A stretch of 64,000 bases of DNA from Ailurus styani (lineage: Eukaryota > Chordata > Mammalia > Carnivora > Ailuridae), in contig LNAC01000745.1 in NCBI GenBank assembly GCA_002007465.1, positions 71,833 to 135,832 on the forward strand, written 5' to 3'. Position 1 is the first letter of the stretch. Each line of letters opens with the position of its first letter. The notes beneath the pieces are model-generated. The model was not told where the DNA came from, did no database searches, and saw only the letters and a program-made list of their open reading frames with translations. This document shows, piece after piece, positions 12,030 through 21,590 of this stretch. Both the position numbers and the translations under genes were made by a program.

Positions 12030-12254
12030 AATTATTATTTTTTTTTTTTTAAAGATTTTATTTATTTATTTCACAGAGGGAGAGAGATTACAAGGAGGCA
12101 GAGAGGCAGGCAGAGAGAGAGGGGGAAGCAGGCTCCCCGCTGAGCAGGGAGCCCGATGCGGGCCTCGATCCCAGGACCCTGAGATCATGACCTGAGCCGA
12201 AAGCAGAGGCTTTAACCCACTGAGCCACCCAGGCGCCCTAGGCTCTAATTATTA
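12021..12254 (-). mobile_element. Can-SINE (young mustelid type), reverse orientation
   Basis: The body is about 12038-12237. It runs from poly-T, aaagattttatttatttatttc, through aggcagagaggcaggcagag and gctccccgctgagcaggg, to ccacccaggcgccc. A perfect 17-bp duplication (ctaggctctaattatta) lies at 12021-12037 and 12238-12254. Its target overlaps the 3' duplication of the neighbouring plus-strand SINE, so it came later. Confidence 0.95.
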
Positions 12255-12371
12255 ATAACAATGGACACATATCTTTCCTACATGTGCTAAGCATATCCAT
12301 AAGATAGATTCCTAGAAATGGAATTGCCAGGTCAAATAGTACCCAAATTTAAAATTCTGAAAGATATTGTA

Positions 12372-12598
12372 CCAATGTACATTTTTAAAAGATGTTATTT
12401 ATTTATTTGACACAGAGAGAGAGAGAGAGATCACAAGTAGGCAGAGAGGCAGGCAGAGAGAGAGGAGGAAGCAGGCTCCCTACTGAGCAGGGAGCCTGAG
12501 GAAGGGCTCGATCCCAGGACCCTGAGATCATGACCTGAGCCAAAGGCAGAGGCTTTAACCCACTGAGCCACCCAGGCGCCCCCCAATGTACATTTTTA
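12372..12598 (-). mobile_element. Can-SINE (young mustelid type), reverse orientation
   Basis: The body (12388-12582) reads in reverse from aaagatgttatttatttatttg to cacccaggcgcccc. The perfect 16-bp duplication ccaatgtacattttta at 12372-12387 and 12583-12598 restores a continuous L1 reading when the SINE is removed. Confidence 0.95.
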
Positions 12599-12851
12599 TT
12601 AACATTACTTGGAATTGTTCATTTCCCCACACTTTTACCAATGATGTGTATTACCACTTTTTGCCAATATAAAAGTGAAAATGGTAGTTCAAAATTGTTA
12701 TAAATCTTAATATTAAATTAGGAGTGTAATGGAGCATCTATACATATGTTCCTAAGCTTTTGTATTTTCTTTCTTTCTTTTTTTTTTTTAGTATTGTCTT
12801 TATTTGTGTTCTTTTTTCTGTTTTTAAATTGATTAATATGCTAAAAATTTT

Positions 12852-12905
12852 ACCTAAACACCTAAACCTAAATACCCAAACACCTAAACACCTAAAAACC
12901 TAAAC
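12852..12905. repeat. Octamer tandem array (ACCTAAAC)n
   Basis: About seven imperfect units of ACCTAAAC occur in a row. Variants include CTAAAT, ACCCAAAC and ACCTAAAA. The array sits inside L1-derived sequence. It superficially resembles (CCCTAAA)n telomere repeats but the period is eight and it does not match the vertebrate TTAGGG repeat. Confidence 0.85.
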
Positions 12906-13025
12906 ACAATCATATGTGTTGCAAACATTTTTGTCTTTTCTCTTTGAAATCAGGGTATATTGGTCCTAAGTAACATTGATGTAGTGAAGTTGGTCAATTT
13001 CCCCCCTGGATCAGTGTCTTACTGC

Positions 13026-14540
13026 TTTTTGTCAAAATACAGAGTAATTTTTGCAGAAATAAATAGCTATGTTATTTTAAGTAATTAAAAGCACAGAACA
13101 AAGTTTTAGTTGCTGTTCTTTTAAGAATAAATACATTTTAGAGGGGTTTTTATTTAGAAATATTGGAGTCTAAGCATTTTCATCTATAATATGTAAACAA
13201 ACCTTAGTTCTCATTTTCTGAGAGTATTAATATAAGTTTCTGCCACAGGAAATTTGTTTCTACTGGTTTCCTCCTGGATTGAAAAGTAGCAGTCACCCCA
13301 AGAATCCCCTTGTTACATGTGGGAGATTAAGTAACACGGAGGTTTGTTTGTTTGTTTGTTTGTTTGTTTGTTTGTAAGAGCCCCATAGATTCCAGTTTGC
13401 CCAGCTACGGGAATCTGGGGGAATCAGTAGGGCTGCAGTATATAAGGTCATAAGGCAGCCTTTTCCATTCCTCATTTTAAGGCTTAACCTGTTCTTTGCA
13501 TCATAACAAATTGCCTTGTGGCTTCCTGCTCACCTCTGACCACTTGACTGAATTGGATACCTCTGGAGGCTCATGGCTTTGCCTCTGATATAATCTGCTT
13601 GGGTAAACCCCCAGACTGTGCAGGAATTGAACTTTTTAAAAGTAACTAAATAGAAAGCATGAAACTATAAAACAATCATATGAGGAGATTCCAACACCAA
13701 AAGGAAACATACTTTGAACCAATGAAATGGCAAAGCTGGTTACAGCTGACAAAATCAGTAGTAAGAGACATAGCAATTTTTAAATGCCATTTGGGGAAAA
13801 GGTCTATGGATTTATGACTGTAATTATAGCTACCCCACTACCACTTAACCAAATTCAATGTACGTTCCTGTTCCCTGAGCTGCCTTTTATCCATAAATGT
13901 TTGCTATTTAAAATTAAAACCTCTGCAAACATTACAAGTAAGCTTCTGTTGTCTCATATTTTTTCTCTAAACACATAGGCCCTTATATTCAGTATCATTC
14001 TGATTTGTGCCTGACAGGTCTCTGCTTAAATTATAGCTGCTACTTCATCTCCAATGATGACTTTATCTCCCCATCGTGCCTAGTGAACTACCGGACAAAC
14101 AGATCTCAGGATCATTGATTCGTTGTACTTGAACTAAATACACACTCACATGGCTGGGATCTGGAGAGCCATCACCTCCAGAAAAACCTTTAAAGGTTTG
14201 TCAGAGTGACAGGACAAAAATATGACATAAGTTCAGAAAATTAAACACCCTAATCTTCAGGTCTAAAGAAATCTGTTACCAGGGTTTCCTGGTCCTAGAA
14301 ACATAAACTATGAGCAAGTGTTAGTGGCATTTCTAAGCACCATGTGGGATAAACCTCTGTACAAATTACCATCAATAGGCACAACAGGGAAGCAGATGCA
14401 GGAAGATCCATTTTCCTCTATTTGACTAGTTCAAATGAGTTTCTCTGCACAAGGCAATATATGTGGTTCTCCAGCAGAAATGAAAAAATTTGAACGCCGC
14501 CATATTCATCATTGATCAAAGGAGTTATTAGAAGCTGTAT
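13026..14540. other. Unique sequence with a (GTTT)n tract
   Basis: No interspersed repeat or gene is recognised in this 1.5 kb. The only clear structure is the tetranucleotide run at 13343-13375. Confidence 0.4.
13343..13375. repeat. (GTTT)n microsatellite
   Basis: About eight uninterrupted GTTT units are present. It is likely length-polymorphic. Confidence 0.95.
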
Positions 14541-14544
14541 ACTT

Positions 14545-14588
14545 CTGTGTGTGTCTGTGTGTGCGTGCATGTAAATATTCTTGTGTGT

Positions 14589-14626
<38 letters not shown>

Positions 14627-14649
14627 GTACACACATGCATGTGTGCACC
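14545..14649. repeat. TG/CA dinucleotide repeat with palindromic switch
   Basis: An imperfect TG run (14545-14570) is followed by (TG)4 switching directly into about 17 AC units (14582-14624). Then cgtacacacatgcatgtgtgcac follows, again strictly alternating pyrimidine-purine. Such tracts favour Z-DNA, and the TG-AC junction can form a hairpin. Confidence 0.95.
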
Positions 14650-14970
14650 ACAATCAATACAACTCCATTTCTATTCTCTAAGCTCTGGGCTAAGCTAGTT
14701 ATTCTCATAGATTTTTGCTGAAAATGAATGACAATCTCTCTGGCCAAAGCTAAATTTGCCTTCATTTTGAGGGCCTTCTTGGTGCAATTACCTTAATCTG
14801 GATCTCTGGGCTTCTGTGTACGTGGAGATTTAACTCTCTAGGGACCAGATTCCTCATCTGTGTTACTGAGCTCTTATTGTTTGTCCTGGTCCATTCTGCG
14901 CCTCAGATCATGAGATCCTGGTCTGGGTACCTGTGCCTGGAGGGCAGCCATCAGCTCTCACAGTGAGGAG

Positions 14971-15183
14971 ATGAAGAGCAAGGGCCCCACGATGCCTGGC
15001 TGGGCTCAGACCTCTGACCAACAGGGAGACCCTAGACGAGGCCCTTCATGGCTGAGCCTCAGATTCCTCATCTACAAAATGGGGTGGTAACCTGAGTGAG
15101 GATTAAATGTGACAATCCATTTAATCACTTTACAATAGTGCCTAGCACATAGTGAGTCCCCCTTAACTGTAGACATTGTTATT
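14971..15183 (+). repeat. MIR SINE
   Basis: A good MIR match: gaagagcaagggcc at the head, cctcagattcctcatctacaaaatggggtgg in the core, then gaggattaaatgtgac and a 3' end with agtgcctagcacatagtgag. This is the best preserved MIR in the window. Confidence 0.8.
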
Positions 15184-15420
15184 TATTTCACTCCCTCGGT
15201 GTGCAGACTTGCATCAGGACAAAAGTGGTGTGCCATGGTTCTGGTGAATTCCACCAGGGAACGGGTTCATCAACCACATGGGAGGTGGGAGGCATGTGGG
15301 ATCAATTTCTGGTTGATAAAACCTAAGACTGCAGTATCACAATAACCACAGCAGAATCATAAGCTGAGTATTTTTCTTAACCAAGAATTGGAGAAGTTAT
15401 AGGGTAAGAGGCTTCCTTAA

Positions 15421-15627
15421 GAAACTCTCATTAAGGGGGCGCCTGGCTGGCTCAGTCGGTTACACATCTGCATTTGGCTCAGGTTATGATCCCAGGACCT
15501 TGGGATCAAGTCCTGCACTGGGCTCCCTGCTCAGCTGAGAGTCTCCTTCTCTCTCTGCCTCCTCCCCCCATGCTCTCTCTCTCTCTCTCATTCGCTCTCT
15601 CTCAAATAAATACATACAATCTTAAAA

Positions 15628-15674
<47 letters not shown>

Positions 15675-15690
15675 GAAAGTCTCATTAAGG
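15421..15690 (+). mobile_element. Can-SINE with expanded (AAT)n tail
   Basis: The body starts gggcgcctggctggctcagtcgg and ends ctctctcaaataaatacatac, followed by an AAT/ATA array. Flanks gaaactctcattaagg (15421-15436) and gaaagtctcattaagg (15675-15690) are the target duplication with one difference. Confidence 0.93.
15630..15674. repeat. (AAT)n microsatellite
   Basis: About fifteen uninterrupted TAA/AAT units have grown from the A-rich tail of the SINE. This is the classic birth route of trinucleotide repeats from retroposon tails. The isoleucine run in the overlapping reading frame is only this repeat. Confidence 0.97.
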
Positions 15691-15870
15691 TTGACTAGAA
15701 AAGAGTAGATATGCTGGAAGCTGGTTGGGAATCAAGAGTAAATGCATTTTCAGAAAGTGGAATAAGGACTGAGAATATCTGAAGAGAGCTGCTGCCATAT
15801 CATCAGAAAACTGTTGAAAGAACCCAGGAAGGATAAGTTTCATGGGGCCAGTAGTGCTTCAAGCCTTCTA

Positions 15871-16095
15871 GGACAGGAGTCTGCAAACTCATTCTTAAAA
15901 AGAGCCAGATAGGAGATATTTTCAGCTTTGTGGGCCATACAGCCTATATTCCAATTACTTAATTGCCGTTGTCACGTGAAAGCTGCCGCAGATGATATGC
16001 AAGCGAATAGGCATGACTCCATTCCATAAAAATGTATTTACAAAAATAGGCAGCCACGACATTTGACTGGCTGGCAATAATTCGCTAACTCCTCT
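15871..16095 (+). mobile_element. MER3-like hAT-Charlie DNA transposon relic
   Basis: The recognisable sequence is ggagtctgcaaactc, gagccagataggagatattttcagctttgtgggcc, then gcaagcgaataggcatgac, aaaatgtatttacaaaaataggcagcc and a fading inverted terminus. This is a widespread non-autonomous mammalian element. The family name is from memory. A second copy, in the other orientation, is at 47055-47262. Confidence 0.65.
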
Positions 16096-16134
16096 TCTGG
16101 AACACCAGCCACAATAATCATCATCATAATAGTC

Positions 16135-16395
16135 GTTTTTAATAATTAAATCTTTACTACATGCCAAGTGCTGGACTCAACTCTTTTTAACTTATCTTGT
16201 TTTCTTATAACTCTAGGAGGAATATATCATTATTACCCCTATTTGTCAGAGGGGAAACAGGCTTCTAGAGCTACTTATCTTATTTTCTCATAACACTATA
16301 CAGTCACACAGATAATCAATGTTGGCCAGAATTTATGCCCAGGCAATTCGGCTCCAGAGATCGAATACTCTTAATCACTGCACCGTTTTGCCTCT
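16135..16395 (-). repeat. MIR SINE, reverse orientation, nearly full
   Basis: Reverse MIR runs from ctactacatgccaagtgctgg-like sequence through ttaacttatcttgttttcttataac, attattacccctatttgtcagaggggaaacagg and agtcacacagataatcaatg. It ends at the tRNA-like part, ctccagagatcgaatactcttaatcactgcacc. Confidence 0.75.
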
Positions 16396-16559
16396 TGAGT
16401 GGGAGTGGGGTGGGATTCAGACAGAGGCTATTCTAATTACCTATTTATCTCCATCTTGTCCTAAATGGCCACTACCTGAGCAGTGGCAAGGTTTTGCTGG
16501 CTCCTGACTTACCTTTTATGACAAGTGTCCACTTATCCTATTTGCTCCTATTTACTTTG

Positions 16560-16945
16560 GTTACTTTTTGTGTCTCAAACACACTTAACTCTTTAATGGC
16601 CCCCAATTCCCTGAAAGACCTGGACCTGGCCTAGCAAGCCAGGTGGGTGCCCAGCTCTCCCTTTTTTCTCTGCATTCCAACTCACCTACTTTCCCTTTCC
16701 TGGAAGATTCCATTCTGCTTATCGCCTTACTCACTTGTATGTGATATCTCCTCTGCCAGGATTATTCGTCTCCTCCCCTTCTTTTGGTTGACTTATCTCT
16801 GATCACATCTGAGTTTAATCATCCCATCTTCACAGAAGACTTCTCTGATTCTGTATTCTTACAGTAGCATGTGACTTTCTTTCATAGAGCACTGCAGCTT
16901 ATAATTTTATATTCACCTATGTGATCATTTGACAAATTTTTTTTC
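16560..16945 (+). repeat. L2 LINE fragment, 3' ORF2 and UTR
   Basis: L2 phrases occur in order: cctggcctagcaagcc, cattccaactcacctactttcc, ccttactcacttgtatgtg, ctctgccaggattattcg and cacagaagacttctctgattc, then agagcactgcagc near the 3' end. Confidence 0.7.
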
Positions 16946-16956
16946 CTACACTAAAA

Positions 16957-17199
16957 CAGAGTTTCTCAACCTCAGCACTATGGACATTTCAGGCTGGATA
17001 ATAGCATGTGCCTCTGTGTGCGCGTGTGAGTGCACACGTGCGCACACAGTTTTTGTGTTATGTGATGTTTAGCAGCATTCCTGGCCTCTACCCACAAAAT
17101 ATCACTAACACCCCTCCCCTCAATCATGACAATTAAAAAAAACGTCACCAAACATTGGCAAATGCCCTTTGAAGAAGCTGAATCTCCTCCAACGGAGAA
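16957..17199 (-). mobile_element. MER20 hAT-Charlie DNA transposon relic
   Basis: In reverse this matches MER20. It has terminus agagtttctcaacctcagcac, then tatggacatttcaggctgg, atgtttagcagcattcctggcctctaccca, cccctcccctcaatcatgac, and a far end resembling the inverted repeat. An internal alternating stretch around 17013-17047 (gtgcacacgtgcgcacac) is a private expansion. MER20 is a family reported to carry regulatory motifs in placental mammals; nothing here shows activity. Confidence 0.8.
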
Positions 17200-17224
17200 A
17201 AGGAAAGCTAAAAGGAAAGCTCAA

Positions 17225-17650
17225 TGAAGAGAGGGACCATCGTGGTTATCTTCCACTTGCCACCCACCCTTCTCCCTCTCCAACCTGCACTCCTCTTTCT
17301 GCCCTGAGAGCCTGACCCATATGGACTGTATCAGCAGGCTCGTCTCTCTTCTCACTTCCAGTTGGGTATGGCAAAAGAGATGCATTCTCAGGATACTGAA
17401 GGACAAGAAGGAAGTGAGATGGGGGTCTTGTTTATTCTGTCTGGGTCATCAGGGTTTGACCATACACTTATACCCAATGTCAGTGTTCCTATCAAATAGC
17501 CCTCTCCGAACAGCCACCCCGCCACCTGAAGTGGTAATGATTTGTCACTGATACTAGCCTTGGAGTCCAGCACTGCATCTTGCTGGTTGCCCAAACCTAT
17601 ATAAATAATTCATTTAATAGGCTTTCCTCAAATGCTACTGAGACTGTGAC
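17225..17650 (+). repeat. Old medium-reiteration repeat, family not assigned
   Basis: The stretch resembles a common mammalian repeat. It has a CT-rich first half, a cagcaggctcgtctctcttctcac segment, and the 3' signature tataaataattcatttaataggctttcctcaaat. A second copy in the opposite orientation seems to lie at 35031-35422. I do not recall the family name with confidence. Confidence 0.4.
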
Positions 17651-17965
17651 AGCTACAAAGACTATGTGTGTATTTCTCACTATTAAATATGCAGTGCTAA
17701 TGGCAACAAGCTCCCAGTAAAAATGTGTCATATGAAGAAATGAAGTGGCATCTGTTTTTCTTCCTTTCTCTGATCTTCTGCCTTTATCTGCCTCAACGTT
17801 TTGCTGGACCCAAACTCAAAGAGTCTTCACCTGGTTTGATCCATGGGTTCTATGTAACAGAAGCACTCAAATGAGGGCTTCTAAGACACACTCAAAAATA
17901 TTACACTTGACCTCATCCCTATCTCTAATTTCTGCTGTGTCAACTTCTCTAACACGTTACCTTTA
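17651..17965. other. Unique sequence, no feature recognised
   Basis: No repeat or coding feature could be supported. Confidence 0.35.
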
Positions 17966-17986
17966 CTTTTTCTTTTCTTTCTTTCT

Positions 17987-18042
<56 letters not shown>

Positions 18043-18055
18043 TTTTTTCTTTCTT
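17966..18055. repeat. (TTTC)n microsatellite, long
   Basis: A pyrimidine tract of about 90 bases has an uninterrupted core of roughly fourteen TTTC units (17987-18041). It is flanked by imperfect CTTT and poly-T. Pure polypyrimidine-polypurine mirror repeats of this length can form triplex DNA and are usually highly polymorphic. Confidence 0.97.
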
Positions 18056-19195
18056 AGATTTGGGATCCTTCGTGCCAGCAGGCAAAATTCTTTGTTGAGT
18101 TTTACTACTCATCTAGCCTTATATCAACCGTGGTAAACAAAATGCTTCAGTTAACTTTCATCCTGAACTAATTATATTTAATACCATATATGTAAATAAA
18201 TAATAAAAATACCTGCTTTCAGAAATGAATATTTTTTTCAGAAATTATGAAGATAGAGCCATTCATAACTCCTGCTCCATTTCAGAGGACTGCTAGTTCA
18301 ACAGATATTGTGACAATATTCTTTGATCTGAAATATTTCCAACCCAAGCAACACTTCACACATATTTCACAAACCCAGCTGTCCATCTCTGGAGTAAATA
18401 ACATTTGTTCTTGAAAAAAAGCAAATACGGACAAGAAGCTAAGTAATTAAGAATTTATTATAAAGGTTCACCTCTCTCCAAGACAAATTCTCAGTCCTCA
18501 AGCCTTTTTTGTACCCTCTAGACTCACAAATTCTGATCAGGACCTTTGACTCTCCTTCTCTTGAAGAATCAACAAAAGATAAGCCCTAACAACATTTGAC
18601 TATAGAGGATATATAGTTTTTCTATGTTAGAATAAGAAGCTATTTAATTTTTCTCTTCAGTTTGAATAGCTGAAAAATAATTGTTATTTAAGTATATCAA
18701 TACATTTAAAACAAGCCTTACCTTTACTACATATTCAGAGGGCTTACAATGACAAACTCCTTGATTACTGTAGTCCTTTCAGGAAATGTAGAAAAACGAA
18801 AGTAAGAAAGACAAACATTCCTAGACATCACACAGGGAAGGGGGAGGAAGCTGCCAGTTCCTGGAAAGTCAAGTCTACACAACTACACTGCTTGATTTTT
18901 TTTTTGGAAAGAAACTTGCTCATGCCCATGTTTATCTCCTTGTTCCCTAGCCTCTCTTATACCATAAAACAAGACATAATTCCAGGGTAATATACATAAG
19001 TAAATGTTACAGATATGAAGTCAAGTGTACAAATTAGCAATTATGTAAAAATTAATATCAATACTGACATAAACAAATTGCAGTGTGGAAAACTGAAAAC
19101 AGTTGTGACATTATCATAGAATTTTTGTGGAACTTATCTTTCATTTAATGATTTAGTATTTTAAAAATAAATTAAAGGGAAGGACCTTCTCTTCT
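18056..19195. other. AT-rich unique sequence
   Basis: About 1.1 kb of AT-rich sequence has no repeat family I can name and no coding signal. Confidence 0.4.
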
Positions 19196-20304
19196 AAAGA
19201 TGTTAAATTCATCATGGATGGCTGATTTTGTGGCCCTTGAACCTGACTTAAGGTAGGATCTCAAAAGCTTCTGCACAGCAAAGGAAACAGTCAATAAAAC
19301 AAAGAAGCAAGCCACAGAATGGGAGAAGATATTCGCAAATGACACTATGGACAAAGGGCTGATATCCAAGATCTATAAAGAACTCCTCAAACTCAACATC
19401 CAAAGAACAGATAATCGTGACAAAAAATGGGCAGAAGACATGAACAAATACTTCTCCAAAGAAGACATACAAATGGCTAACAGACACATGAAAAAATGTT
19501 CATCATCATTAGCCATCAGGGAAATTCAAATCAAAACCACATTGAGATACCACCTTACACTAGTTAGAATGGCCAAAATTAACAGGACAGGAAACAAATG
19601 TTGGAGAGGGTGTGGGGAAAGGGGAACCCTCTTATACTGTTGGTGGGAATGCAAGTTGGTGCAGCCACTTTGGAAATCAGTGTGGAGATTCCTCAAAAAA
19701 TTAAAAATAGAGCTACACTATGACCCTGTAATTGCACTACTGGATATTTACCCCAAAGATACAGATGTAGTGAAAATTTGGGCCATATGTACCCCAATGC
19801 TCATAGCAGCAATGTCCACAAGAGCCATACTGTGGAAAGAGCTGAGATGCCCTTCAACAGACAAATGGATAAAGAAGATGTGGTCCATATGTACAATGGA
19901 ATATTACTCATCCATTAGAAAGGATGAATACCCAACTTTTGTATCGACATGGACAGGACTGGAGGAGATTATGCTGAGTGAAATAAGTTAAGCAGAGAAA
20001 GTAAATTATCATATGGTTTCACTTACTTGTGGTTTCACTTACTTGTGGAACATAAGGAATAAAATGGAGGACATTAGGAGAAAGAAAGGAAAAGTGAATT
20101 GGGGTAAATTGGAGGGGGAGATGAAAGATGAGAGACTGTGGATTCTGAGAAACAAACTGAGGATTATGGAGGGGAGGGGGTGGTGTGATGGGTGAGCCTG
20201 GTGGTGGGTATTAAGGAGGGCACATATTGCTGTGGAGCACTGGGTGTGATGCATAAACAATGAATCTTGGAACACTGAAAAAAAAATAAAATTAAGATGT
20301 TAAA
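19196..20304 (+). mobile_element. 5'-truncated carnivore L1 insertion (ORF2 C-terminus and 3' UTR)
   Basis: From about 19262 (gcttctgcacagcaaagg) to the tail near 20292 this is the C-terminal end of L1 ORF2 and a short 3' UTR ending aataaaatt. A candidate duplication aagatgttaaa lies at 19197-19207 and 20294-20304. If that pair is right, about 55 bases of non-L1 sequence (19208-19261) lie at the 5' junction. Low divergence and one intact 214-codon frame mark a fairly young copy. It lacks endonuclease and reverse transcriptase, so it cannot move by itself. Confidence 0.85.
19347..19991 (+). pseudogene. L1 ORF2p C-terminal fragment, open frame
   Basis: The 214-codon frame encodes the ORF2 C-terminal domain downstream of the reverse transcriptase. 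Recognisable L1 phrases are [21 protein letters not shown] (residues 43-63 region), the cysteine-rich segment at 19599-19652 and the terminal [17 protein letters not shown]. Human L1 has a C-X3-C-X7-H-X4-C motif here. In this copy the cysteines are present but the histidine position is tyrosine (TAC, 19635-19637). The methionine start is arbitrary because the element is truncated. It is a transposon remnant, not a host gene. Confidence 0.88.
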
Positions 20305-21590
20305 AAAACCTTAGAAAAAATAGAAGGAAAACTTTGTGACCTTGTGTTAGGCAGATTTTTTTTTAAGATTGTATTTATTTATTTGACAAAGAGAGACACA
20401 GCAAGAGAGGGACCACAAGCAGAGGGAGTGGGAGAGGGAGAAGCAGGCTCCCTGCTGAGCAGGGAGCCTGATGCAGGGCTCGATCCCTGGACCCTGGGAT
20501 CATGACCTGAGCCAAAGGCAGATGCTTAATGACTGAGCCACACAGGCGCCCTGGCAAAGATTTCTTAGTTGTAACACTAAAGGCATGATCCAGAAAAGGA
20601 AAAAATAATAAAATTGGACTTCATTAAAGTAAAAAAAGTTTAATGCTTCAATAGATATCACTACATAAATGAATGAATAACCCCCAAATTTAGAGAAAAT
20701 ATGTGTAAATAATGTATCTGATAAAGGACTTGTATCCAGAATATATAAAGAACACGAATGACTTATTTTAAGAAGGCAAGTGACCCTATTTAAAAATTGG
20801 TAATGGACTTGAATAAATATTGCTCTAAAGAAGATATACAAATGGCAAACAAGCACATGAAAAGATGCTCGATGTCATTCATCATGAGGGAAATGCATAT
20901 CAGAACCAACAGATACCACTTCATACCTCCTGTATGGCCATAGTCAAAAAAGACAAATAATAACAAGTATTGTAAAGGATGTGGAAAACCTGGAACAATA
21001 CTTGTAGGAATGTAAAATGGTGCAATCACTTTGAAAAATAGTTTGACATCTTCTTAAAATGTTAAACATAATTATACCATGCAACTCAGCAATTCCACTC
21101 CTAGGAATGAAAACATATGTGTACACAGACTTGCACATAAACGTTCATATTAGAAATAGCCAAAATGTGGAAACACCCAACTGGTGAATAGATTAAAAAT
21201 GTAAGGTATATTCATATTATAGAATAGTATTCAGCAAACTCCTTATCATATAGATTCAGTATAGATGAACCTCAAAAACAGTATGTTGAGTAAAAGAAGC
21301 TAAGGACAAAAGGCTATATATTGTATAATTCCATTTATACCAAATGGCCAGAAAAAGCACATCTACAGAGACAGAAAGTAGATTAGTGGTTGCCTAGAAC
21401 TGGGCGGTGGGAATAAAAATGACTAAAACTTGGCATGAAGAATATTTTTGAGCTGATGAAAATATTCTAAAATTGGATTTTGATGATAGCTGCAAAATTC
21501 TGTAAGTTTACTAAAAATTATTGAGGTTTACACTTAAAATGAGAGAATTTTATGGTATGTAAATTATACTTCAATAAAGCTGTTTTAAAA
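20305..21590 (+). mobile_element. Old L1 LINE, ORF2 C-terminal part and 3' UTR
   Basis: Immediately after the younger L1 begins an older L1 in the same orientation. It has ccttagaaaaaatagaagg, then (after a SINE) atttcttagttgtaacactaaagg, ttggacttcattaaagt and aaagaagatatacaaatggcaaacaagcacatgaaaagatgc. Further on come gaaacacccaactggtgaatag and the 3' end cttcaataaagctgtttt. Many stops and indels mark it as inactive. Confidence 0.85.
20349..20572 (-). mobile_element. Can-SINE in L1, reverse orientation
   Basis: The body (about 20359-20551) reads poly-T, aagattgtatttatttatttg, GA-rich, gctccctgctgagcagggagcctgatgc, then tgactgagccacacaggcgccc. Flanking taggcagattt and tggcaaagattt are a decayed target duplication. 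Removing the SINE joins the L1 reading across the site. Confidence 0.9.

Larger units (their letters stand above)
11500..13025 (-). mobile_element. Old L1 LINE 3' region, interrupted by three SINEs
   Basis: Read in reverse this is L1 3' UTR and ORF2 C-terminal sequence. Diagnostic phrases are aataggtatttgagaatatttc, gatagattcctagaaatggaattgccaggtcaaa, ttccccacacttttaccaatgatgtgtattaccac and catatgtgttgcaaacatttttg. The L1 parts are about 11500-11819, 12255-12371, 12599-12850 and 12906-13025. Many indels and three nested SINEs show it is old and non-functional. Confidence 0.75.

Noticed and set aside
12852..12905. Interstitial telomere repeat
   Set aside because: The period is eight and the unit is ACCTAAAC, not CCCTAA/TTAGGG, so it is an unrelated local expansion.
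14418..14765. Minus-strand 115-codon frame with a Cys-Val run
   Set aside because: The repeated residues are the TG/CA dinucleotide repeat; there is no domain outside it.
15474..15698. Open frame with a run of isoleucines
   Set aside because: It translates a Can-SINE and its AAT microsatellite tail.
17745..18098. 117-codon frame with Phe-Leu-Ser repeats
   Set aside because: The repeated part is the (TTTC)n microsatellite.
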